A stretch of 6,887 nucleotides of DNA from Desulfuromusa sp. (lineage in GTDB: Bacteria > Desulfobacterota > Desulfuromonadia > Desulfuromonadales > Geopsychrobacteraceae): assembly GCA_029934095.1 (NCBI GenBank), contig JAOZMV010000076.1:1-6887 (forward strand), given 5' to 3'. This document shows, piece after piece, positions 1-5,383 of this stretch. The position numbers and the translations under genes are program-made. The notes under the pieces were generated by a model, which saw only the letters and a list, made by a program, of their open reading frames with translations, was not told the DNA's origin and searched no databases. Each line of letters opens with the position of its first letter. Positions within the stretch are counted from its first letter, which is position 1.

Positions 1-60
1 TGACCCGCAAAATTCCAGCGCAATATTGCGATAGTTTAAGATATACAGAGCACTGGGTCA

Positions 61-381
61 CTATTTGATATGACATTCCTTACATTTTGTCGGCCCTTTT
101 TCCCGTTCTTTGTGACAGTCTTTACAACTCTGATGATAGGCGTTTTTAGCTTTAGGTGCATTTGGATCGACACCATGACAACTTTTACACTGCGCATAAT
201 CTCCGGTGTGGTGGCAGGTTACGCAATCAGCTTGATTTTGGTGTGCACTGTGGTTGAAAGTAACTGTCCCCATTTTCGGTGTATATTTGATTTCTTCGGG
301 ACCAGTTGTAACCGCAACAACGATTGTTGCAATGGATGAAACTAAAATTGTGGCAGTTAACAGAATCAAAAGTTTTTTCAT
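61..381 (-). CDS. Tetraheme cytochrome c3 (class III, periplasmic)
   Basis: This is a small periplasmic electron carrier of 106 residues. An N-terminal export signal (MKK plus a hydrophobic run, residues 1-23, likely cut after VVA) precedes a short mature chain of about 83 residues. Four CxxCH haem-attachment motifs are visible: C53-H57, C65-H69, C86-H90 and C100-H104. The other four histidines (H44 and H47 in an HSAH pair, H58 directly after the first motif, H83 just before the third) sit where cytochrome c3 has its sixth haem ligands. The protein has exactly eight histidines, so all four haems can be bis-histidine. The three-haem c7 relatives lack the second motif, which is present here. 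I chose the ATG at 381 because a strong AAGGAGG lies 6 bases upstream and the signal peptide begins there; an in-frame ATG 48 bases further upstream lacks these supports. The mature chain is shorter than classical Desulfovibrio c3. The redox partner is unknown; the gene is divergent from a membrane-bound regulator. Confidence 0.93.
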   Translation of the reverse strand: MKKLLILLTATILVSSIATIVVAVTTGPEEIKYTPKMGTVTFNHSAHQNQADCVTCHHTGDYAQCKSCHGVDPNAPKAKNAYHQSCKDCHKEREKGPTKCKECHIK

Positions 382-387
382 CGCTTT

Positions 388-394
388 CCTCCTT
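388..394 (-). promoter_or_regulatory. Strong ribosome binding site of the cytochrome gene
   Basis: On the minus strand this reads AAGGAGG, a near-perfect Shine-Dalgarno, 6 bases before the ATG at 381. It settles the choice of start codon over the upstream in-frame ATG at 429 and predicts strong translation. Confidence 0.85.
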
Positions 395-441
395 TTTAAG
401 TGGTTGGTTCCTGTCATTGATAATTTCATATCTTTTGTCTG

Positions 442-479
442 ATTTCATTCGACATCGATTGAAATATCGTCAGATGTCG
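442..479. repeat. Overlapping inverted repeats, candidate operator
   Basis: A perfect 7-base inverted repeat (CGACATC at 450-456, GATGTCG at 473-479) overlaps a 6-base one (ATTTCA at 442-447, TGAAAT at 460-465). A further direct copy of ATTTCAT lies at 423-429, 19 bases before the one at 442. The cluster sits about 60-100 bases upstream of the cytochrome start and about 150-185 upstream of the regulator start, as expected for a shared operator. The neighbouring XRE protein could bind it, but that is inference. Confidence 0.4.
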
Positions 480-560
480 GGTTGTATTTACGTAATATCA
501 GTTAGTTATGTTATGTGATCAGAGTCGAATCGTTATTGCTAAACTATCTATATTCCGTTG

Positions 561-590
561 TTTACAGCGCTGGAAATTCTCTGTTAGACT
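561..590 (+). promoter_or_regulatory. Weak sigma70-like promoter of the XRE-membrane gene
   Basis: TTTACA at 561-566 (5 of 6 to the -35 consensus) is followed after 18 bases by TAGACT at 585-590 (4 of 6 to the -10 consensus). Transcription would start near 597, leaving a leader of about 30 bases before the ATG at 627. The match is modest and could be chance. Confidence 0.35.
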
Positions 591-626
591 CCCGGAAACT
601 TATTTCCAATCCTTCTGGATACCTGC

Positions 627-1544
627 ATGGAACCATTAAATCCCCCAGCTGTTGCCATCGATGGCAACGTCATTCGTCGAATTCGTGAAGAGAAACGACT
701 GACACAGCTTTATGTTGCAAAAGTTGTCGGGGTGACAACTGACACTGTTTCGCGTTGGGAAAATAACAGCTATCCAACCATCAAGTGGGATAATGCTCTG
801 AAGTTAGCCGAGGGTTTGGAAGTTGATTTAACAGAGATACTTAAAAAAGAGGACGTGGTAGATAATCTCGATGCTGATGTGTCAAAAAAACCAAAAAAAC
901 AGAATTGGATCTATCTTCTGCTCCTTTTCGGTGTGACTCTGACAGCGCTTATTTTTCTGTTGTGGCCGTCTGATCCCCCGTCGTCTGTTCCTGTTTTGCA
1001 GGCGAAAAGATTTCTGCCACCGTTTGCTGCCCCCGGTAGCCGGGTTCTGATTCAAGTTAAACTCTCCGCTGAAAAACCATTAAGGGGGATGATTCTTAAG
1101 GAAACATTCCCACCGGGGTGGCATTTAGTCGCAGCAGAACCTGTCGTTTCGCATCTTGATGCGGATAGGGGAGTTGCGCGTTGGATTTTCAGAAAACCAC
1201 TTTTGAAAACAGGTGTTTATTATATTCTTGAGGTGCCTGAAGGTATTGAGCCTGATTCTGATCTGACAATTTCAGGTGAATTGATAGCCAATCCCGAGGG
1301 ACAACGTTCTTCTGCTTTGGTCCAATCGGTAGGAACCATGCAACTTGAGCCGTTTCATTGGAGCGATAAAAATGGTGATTGGATCATTGATGATCTGGAA
1401 ATTCTTGAATTATCCGATTTGACCGAAGAAGCACAGTCTTTAAATCTGGACTGGGATTTAATTGAAATGATCTGGGAGACTGGTGCTTATCGTTGGGATA
1501 GTGGTACAAAGAAGTTTACCCCGGTACAACCAGTTTCTGAATAA
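627..1544 (+). CDS. Membrane-anchored XRE-family regulator with outer EF-hand/dockerin-like loop
   Basis: The protein has 305 residues in three parts. Residues about 15-72 form an XRE/Cro-type helix-turn-helix (RRIREEKRLTQ, then TDTVSRWEN as recognition helix). A linker rich in K and D leads to one membrane helix at about 94-113, so the DNA-binding part is cytoplasmic and the rest lies across the membrane. Residues about 122-240 look like a beta-sandwich (PGSRVLIQV, then LKETFPPGWHLV), reminiscent of DUF11-like or NEW3-like domains. Residues 247-258 (DKNGDWIIDDLE) match an EF-hand loop, with D, N, D, D and E at positions 1, 3, 5, 9 and 12; dockerins use similar loops. The topology recalls RodZ, but I see nothing specific to RodZ in the outer part. 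The start follows a weak TGGA 7 bases upstream and precedes the HTH closely. The gene is divergent from the cytochrome and about 125 bases ahead of ispB. A role as a transmembrane one-component regulator is inferred. Confidence 0.8.
   Translation: MEPLNPPAVAIDGNVIRRIREEKRLTQLYVAKVVGVTTDTVSRWENNSYPTIKWDNALKLAEGLEVDLTEILKKEDVVDNLDADVSKKPKKQNWIYLLLLFGVTLTALIFLLWPSDPPSSVPVLQAKRFLPPFAAPGSRVLIQVKLSAEKPLRGMILKETFPPGWHLVAAEPVVSHLDADRGVARWIFRKPLLKTGVYYILEVPEGIEPDSDLTISGELIANPEGQRSSALVQSVGTMQLEPFHWSDKNGDWIIDDLEILELSDLTEEAQSLNLDWDLIEMIWETGAYRWDSGTKKFTPVQPVSE
1365..1400 (+). other. EF-hand-type calcium-binding loop within the XRE-membrane protein
   Basis: The 12 codons encode DKNGDWIIDDLE (residues 247-258). 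Canonical EF-hand positions are filled: acidic or amide side chains at 1, 3, 5 and 9, glycine at 4 rather than the usual 6, a hydrophobic residue at 8, and glutamate at 12 for bidentate binding. Only one loop is present, as in half of a dockerin or in a single extracellular calcium loop. Confidence 0.65.
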
Positions 1545-1575
1545 ATGAATGATCACTGATTGTGGTAAAAAGGTT

Positions 1576-1604
1576 TTGACAATGGTTTGGCTAATTTCTA
1601 GAAT
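1576..1604 (+). promoter_or_regulatory. Sigma70 promoter of ispB
   Basis: TTGACA at 1576-1581 is a perfect -35 box. An ideal 17-base spacer leads to TAGAAT at 1599-1604 (5 of 6 to TATAAT). Transcription should start near 1611, giving a leader of about 58 bases before the ATG at 1669. This is the best promoter in the window and suggests steady housekeeping expression of ispB, independent of the upstream regulator gene. Confidence 0.75.
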
Positions 1605-1668
1605 CACGTTTCGTCAACCGTTTGCTGCCAAGTTGGTTTTTGCCATTATTTAAGGAAATGTCAAGCTT

Positions 1669-2637
1669 ATGGAAACAGTTATTGCTCTCTTAAAAGATGA
1701 AATGCAGGCAGTTGAAAGCCAGTTTAAAAAGAATCTGGCTTCAGACGTCCAGCTAGTGAGCCAGGTTGGGGAATATGTCCTTTCCAGTGGCGGGAAACGG
1801 ATGCGCCCGATGTTGTTATTGCTCTGTGCTCGCCTCTGTTCCTATCAGGGTGATAAGCATATTGACCTGGCCGGGGTGATTGAATTTATTCACACCTCAA
1901 CCTTGTTGCATGACGATGTTGTTGATAGTGCCAACTTGCGCCGGGGAAATCGGTCGGCGAATTCGGTCTGGGGTAACCAGGCATCGGTATTAGTTGGTGA
2001 TTTTTTGTTTGCCAAATCTTTTTCTATCATGGTTGGTTCAGAGAGTTTGCAAATTTTGAAGATTCTGTCTGATACAACCACGCAACTGGCTGAGGGTGAA
2101 ATCAGGCAGTTGCTCAATACCTGTGATCTCGAAGTTGATGAAAAACGTTATCTGCAGGTGGTTCGTGATAAAACCGCAATTTTAATTGCCGCTGCATGTC
2201 AGGTTGGTGGAGTTCTTGCCGGGGTTGATAATCAGCAAGAGCTGGCATTGCGTGAATTCGGTTTGGAAATCGGTACCGCTTTTCAGTTGATGGATGATGC
2301 TCTTGATTATGTTGCAGATCAAGAGGATTTCGGTAAGGAAAAAGGGCACGATCTTTTTGAGGGAAAAATGACCTTGCCGTTGATTCATGCCTATTCTAAA
2401 GCTACTGAGTTGGAACGTCAGGAAGTTTCCAGAATTATTGAAGCCGAAGAACTGAATCAGGAGGATCTCGATTACGTGTGTGCTCTGATCGATGATAAAA
2501 AAGGGATCGATTACACTCGCTCTAAAGCCACAGAGAGGGTTGAACGAGCGAAACAGCAACTGACTGTTTTCCCCGATTGTGAAGCGCGTCAGGCCCTTTT
2601 TATCCTTGCTGATTATGTTGTTTCACGCAATAAGTAA
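1669..2637 (+). CDS. ispB: Polyprenyl (octaprenyl-type) diphosphate synthase
   Basis: This trans-isoprenyl diphosphate synthase lengthens farnesyl diphosphate with isopentenyl diphosphate to make the long side chain of the respiratory quinone, probably menaquinone in this organism. It has 322 residues, almost the same as E. coli IspB. Visible motifs in order are GGKRMRP (41-47) for diphosphate binding, the first aspartate-rich motif DDVVD (82-86) within FIHTSTLLHDD, KT (168-169), the second aspartate-rich motif DDALD (209-213) after FQLM, and GKEKGHDLFEGKMTLP (222-237). Small residues (S77, T78) sit 5 and 4 positions before the first motif, where bulky aromatics would stop the chain short, so a long product is likely; the exact length (C40 is typical of IspB) cannot be read. 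AAGGA at 1652-1656 lies 12 bases before the ATG, a little far; another ATG at 1658 is out of frame and soon stops. The gene is expressed from its own promoter. Confidence 0.93.
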   Translation: METVIALLKDEMQAVESQFKKNLASDVQLVSQVGEYVLSSGGKRMRPMLLLLCARLCSYQGDKHIDLAGVIEFIHTSTLLHDDVVDSANLRRGNRSANSVWGNQASVLVGDFLFAKSFSIMVGSESLQILKILSDTTTQLAEGEIRQLLNTCDLEVDEKRYLQVVRDKTAILIAAACQVGGVLAGVDNQQELALREFGLEIGTAFQLMDDALDYVADQEDFGKEKGHDLFEGKMTLPLIHAYSKATELERQEVSRIIEAEELNQEDLDYVCALIDDKKGIDYTRSKATERVERAKQQLTVFPDCEARQALFILADYVVSRNK

Positions 2638-2656
2638 AATTTTGATGATCTGTATC

Positions 2657-2679
2657 GGGCGCGGCCCCAAACTTTTTTT
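2657..2679 (+). terminator. Weak candidate intrinsic terminator after ispB
   Basis: A GC-only stem (GGGC at 2657-2660, GCCC at 2664-2667, three-base loop) is followed after five bases by seven T residues at 2673-2679. It lies 20 bases past the ispB stop. The stem is only 4 pairs and the T run is slightly detached, so termination may be partial. Confidence 0.4.
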
Positions 2680-2703
2680 CGCTGATCTCAGCTCTATCCT
2701 CTG

Positions 2704-2732
2704 TATTCACTTTTCTAAAATTCATCTATAAT
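2704..2732 (+). promoter_or_regulatory. Candidate promoter of the histidine kinase gene, possibly leaderless
   Basis: TATAAT at 2727-2732 is a perfect -10 box. The best -35 at 17-base spacing, TATTCA at 2704-2709, matches only 3 of 6, so an activator or a relaxed -35 would be needed. Transcription would start about 7 bases past the -10 box, at or within a base or two of the ATG at 2740. No Shine-Dalgarno is visible before that ATG, which fits a leaderless message. Confidence 0.4.
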
Positions 2733-2739
2733 CTGCCCC

Positions 2740-5250
2740 ATGTTTCACTTTAAATTACACACCAAGGTTCTTGGGGCTTTCCTGTTACTCTCTCTGGTAC
2801 CATTGGGTTTTTTATTATTCAATTCTCAGCATAGTTTACGTCTGGTCGAAGATTTATTACGGCAGCGGACCACGGAAGTCCTGGATGATCAGGCGGCCAA
2901 AGCTCTTGAAAGTCGGGCGCAGATGGTTGCGCAGCAGGTCTCTGCCTTTCTACAGGAGGTTGAAGGTGATCTGCTTGACTTGTCACTCTTACCGACAACC
3001 GAGTCGGACTATCTCAATTTCAGTCGTAGTCACCAGCGCGAGCTCTGGTATCGCCGTGGAACCAATGATAAGCCGATAGAAGTTCGGGAAAAAGCTTTGC
3101 TCTACAGTGAGCTGTCCTATATTGATCCTCATGGGTCTGAACTGATACGCATTGTTGCCGGACACCCTTCACACGATTATCGAGATGTTTCTGATCCTGC
3201 CCAGACAACCTATAAGAGTGAAAATTATTTCAATCAGGCGGTTCAATTAGAGACTGGTCAGCTTTGGGTTTCGCGCCTGCATGGCTGGTATGTGAGTCGT
3301 AATGATCAGTTGCAGGGGGCAAAAACACCTCTGGAGGCGGTGCAGGGAGCTTTGTACCAGGGGGTAATCCGCTTTTCCACTTCAATCTGGGAGAATGGTG
3401 ACCTTCAGGGAGTTGTCGTCTTATCTCTCGATCACCGTCATTTGATGGAATATACTCAGCATATTTCCTCGATTGAGGATAAAAAAGTTGTCTTTCCTTC
3501 CTATTCCAGTGGTAATTACGCCTTTATGTTTGACGATCAGGGCTGGATGATTGCCCATCCGAAATATTGGGATATTCGTGGTTATGACCCGTCCGGGCAA
3601 CTGGTGCCGGCTTATAGTGCTGAAACTTCAAAGCAGGATATCCTCTCAGGCCGAATCCCTTTCAATCTTTTTGCCGCTGATTTTATCCATCCTAACTATC
3701 CACAAGTTGCCGCTGCGGTCCTCCGTGGCGAGTCCGGGGTTGTTGAAACGGTTAATGTTGGTGGCTCCAATAAAATTATGGCCTATGCTCCGATCGAGTA
3801 TAACCGTGGGGTCTACCGCAATTATAATGTCTTCGGTGGTGTCACTATCGGTGCTGAAATTGACCAGTTTCATCAGCCGGCAGAAGCAACTTCACACCTG
3901 ATTCAACGTGAGATCAGTAATTATCTGATTCAGTCATGGGTGGTTATCTCTTTGACCATCTTGTTTATTATTGCCACCGCATATTTTCTTTCCAACAGTA
4001 TTGTCCGTCCGGTTCTTTTATTGACAGAAGGAACCCGGCGAATGATTCGTGGCAATCTGTCTGCTGAAGTCAAGGTCAGCTCAAATGATGAGGTTGGCGT
4101 GTTGGCTGATTCTTTCAATACCATGGTGGCAGAACTGAACGGCCGACGGCAGCGGTTACTGCATACGCTGCAGGCATTGCGGCGGTCGCGTAAAGAGATC
4201 CTGCGGGAGAGAAACTTTAAAGATACCGTTTTTGAAAATATTGAAATCGGGTTGCTTACTTTTGATGCTGATAGCATGGTCACTTCAGCTAATGGACATG
4301 CTTGTCACATATTGAATATTGAGCGGCCGGGTAAAGACTGTCCCCTGGAAAAATTGTTGGTTGAGTGGCCCGAATTACATGAAGTCCTGCGTAAGTGGTT
4401 TCTGGCAAGTCAAGCGGGAGAAAGCAGCTCCTTTCGTGAATATGTGCCGCTGGATAGAAAAGGTCGCACGCTGACTTATCTGATGACAATGTTTCCTTTG
4501 AGTTTTCGCCAGCAGGAAGGCTGGTTGCTGACCATTGAGGATTTGACCGAGCGGGTTGATATGCGGCAGAAGATGGCACGGATGGATCGTTTGGCTTCGT
4601 TGGGAAGAATGTCAGCCGGGATAGCCCATGAGGTACGTAACCCGCTGACCGGAGTCAGCCTGCTTCTGGATGATCTGCACGATCGTCTGCTCGGCAAAGA
4701 AGATCAACAACAACTGATTCGGCGGGCCTTGGGGGAGATAGAACGGCTGGAATCGCTGGTCAATGAAATGTTACATTTTTCGTCATTACCTACTCCTAAA
4801 CTCGCTTATGGAAAGGTTGAAAATATCCTTCAGGAGTCTCTATTTTTGATCCGTAAGCAGTGCCAGCAGCAAGGCGTAAAGCTGCTTGAAGAGATGGCGG
4901 ACAACCTCCCGGAGATTATGCTGGATGCCGATCGTTTAAAACAGGTTTTCCTGAATTTACTGAACAATGCTCTGGATGCCATGCCGGATGGGGGAGTCCT
5001 CCAGGTCGAAGTCAAAAAGCGCACGGATAAAATGATGATTCGTATCAGTGATAGTGGAGTTGGGATCTCTGCAGAAAAGCTGCCGCTTATTTTTGAACCT
5101 TTTTTTACCAGTAAAGGGCAGGGGACAGGGTTGGGATTAGCTATCAGCTATAATATTATTTCTGATCATGGTGGCGATATTCAGGTAGAAAGCAGCCTGG
5201 GAGAAGGGTCAACGGTAACAATTTTACTCCCGCTGATGCAGATGGGCTGA
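2740..5250 (+). CDS. Cache-HAMP-PAS sensor histidine kinase (NtrB/AtoS-like)
   Basis: This is the sensor of a two-component system, an inner-membrane protein of 836 residues. A first membrane helix (about 8-27) is followed by a periplasmic sensor of about 370 residues, probably a double Cache domain; its membrane-proximal half includes FDDQGWMIAHP (264-274). A second membrane helix (about 398-417) leads to HAMP (about 415-467), an Arg-rich coiled coil (about 463-492), a PAS domain (about 493-603), then the kinase core. The H-box AHEVRNPL carries the phospho-acceptor H630. N-box residues are N739 and N743, the G1 box is DSGVGI (771-776), the F-box FEPFFTSK (785-792) and the G2 box GTGLGL (795-800), so the kinase looks fully active. 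Cache domains bind small molecules such as organic acids or amino acids; the ligand here cannot be read. The cognate regulator gene follows 133 bases downstream. There is no Shine-Dalgarno; the start is chosen because the first membrane helix begins at residue 8. Confidence 0.92.
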   Translation: MFHFKLHTKVLGAFLLLSLVPLGFLLFNSQHSLRLVEDLLRQRTTEVLDDQAAKALESRAQMVAQQVSAFLQEVEGDLLDLSLLPTTESDYLNFSRSHQRELWYRRGTNDKPIEVREKALLYSELSYIDPHGSELIRIVAGHPSHDYRDVSDPAQTTYKSENYFNQAVQLETGQLWVSRLHGWYVSRNDQLQGAKTPLEAVQGALYQGVIRFSTSIWENGDLQGVVVLSLDHRHLMEYTQHISSIEDKKVVFPSYSSGNYAFMFDDQGWMIAHPKYWDIRGYDPSGQLVPAYSAETSKQDILSGRIPFNLFAADFIHPNYPQVAAAVLRGESGVVETVNVGGSNKIMAYAPIEYNRGVYRNYNVFGGVTIGAEIDQFHQPAEATSHLIQREISNYLIQSWVVISLTILFIIATAYFLSNSIVRPVLLLTEGTRRMIRGNLSAEVKVSSNDEVGVLADSFNTMVAELNGRRQRLLHTLQALRRSRKEILRERNFKDTVFENIEIGLLTFDADSMVTSANGHACHILNIERPGKDCPLEKLLVEWPELHEVLRKWFLASQAGESSSFREYVPLDRKGRTLTYLMTMFPLSFRQQEGWLLTIEDLTERVDMRQKMARMDRLASLGRMSAGIAHEVRNPLTGVSLLLDDLHDRLLGKEDQQQLIRRALGEIERLESLVNEMLHFSSLPTPKLAYGKVENILQESLFLIRKQCQQQGVKLLEEMADNLPEIMLDADRLKQVFLNLLNNALDAMPDGGVLQVEVKKRTDKMMIRISDSGVGISAEKLPLIFEPFFTSKGQGTGLGLAISYNIISDHGGDIQVESSLGEGSTVTILLPLMQMG

Positions 5251-5268
5251 TTTAACCCCTACACTTGA

Positions 5269-5296
5269 GTGACAACCTGCCGGGAAATGTTAGAAT
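5269..5296 (+). promoter_or_regulatory. Candidate sigma70 promoter of the response regulator gene
   Basis: GTGACA at 5269-5274 (5 of 6) is followed after 16 bases by TAGAAT at 5291-5296 (5 of 6). Transcription from about 5303 would leave a leader of about 80 bases before the ATG at 5384. The regulator could thus be made separately from the kinase as well as by read-through; no terminator is seen after the kinase gene. Confidence 0.5.
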
Positions 5297-5320
5297 CCAG
5301 GTGACATACATCTAAAGTGG

Positions 5321-5345
5321 TTTTTGCTCTCATTGAGAGTAGAAA
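5321..5345 (+). repeat. Hairpin in the leader of the response regulator gene
   Basis: An inverted repeat with perfect core CTCTC (5327-5331) and GAGAG (5335-5339) around a three-base loop extends outward through A-U and two G-U pairs to an 11-pair RNA stem. The right arm can instead pair downstream: GTAGA (5339-5343) with TCTAC (5355-5359). The two folds exclude each other and lie just upstream of the AAAAGGA ribosome site at 5367-5373. There is no T run after it, so it does not look like a terminator. Confidence 0.4.
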
Positions 5346-5383
5346 ATATAGTTCTCTACCGAAATCAAAAGGAACGCTCTTCC

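Larger units (their letters stand above)
382..626. other. Divergent intergenic control region
   Basis: This 245-base gap lies between the divergently transcribed cytochrome and XRE-regulator genes and must hold both promoters. I see no credible gene in it. It contains the cytochrome ribosome binding site, an inverted-repeat cluster at 423-479, an 8-base palindrome TTACGTAA at 488-495, and a weak sigma70-like promoter toward the regulator at 561-590. No clear sigma54 element (GG-N10-GC in a good context) was found on either strand, and no obvious promoter for the cytochrome could be fixed. Confidence 0.6.

Noticed and set aside
3..68. Plus-strand open frame from the left edge that could be the end of a convergent gene
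   Set aside because: Only 21 residues with no recognisable motif, and it would overlap the cytochrome gene end; not supportable.
382..429. Upstream ATG adding 16 residues to the cytochrome
   Set aside because: The strong AAGGAGG lies inside this extension and serves the ATG at 381, where a normal signal peptide starts.
532..540. TTGCT at 536-540 as a sigma54 -12 element upstream of the XRE gene
   Set aside because: The -24 position carries CG rather than GG and the surrounding bases do not match the consensus.
627..1544. Naming the XRE-membrane protein RodZ
   Set aside because: Topology is similar, but the outer domain has an EF-hand loop and a DUF11-like look, and the context (beside a cytochrome and ispB) is not a shape-gene cluster.
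1548..1567. Hairpin after the XRE gene as a terminator
   Set aside because: Only about five pairs including a wobble, with an A run rather than T residues after it.
5324..5383. TTG start adding 20 residues to the response regulator
   Set aside because: The receiver domain begins normally at the ATG at 5384, which has AAAAGGA at good spacing; the added residues do not resemble the family and fall in the hairpin leader.
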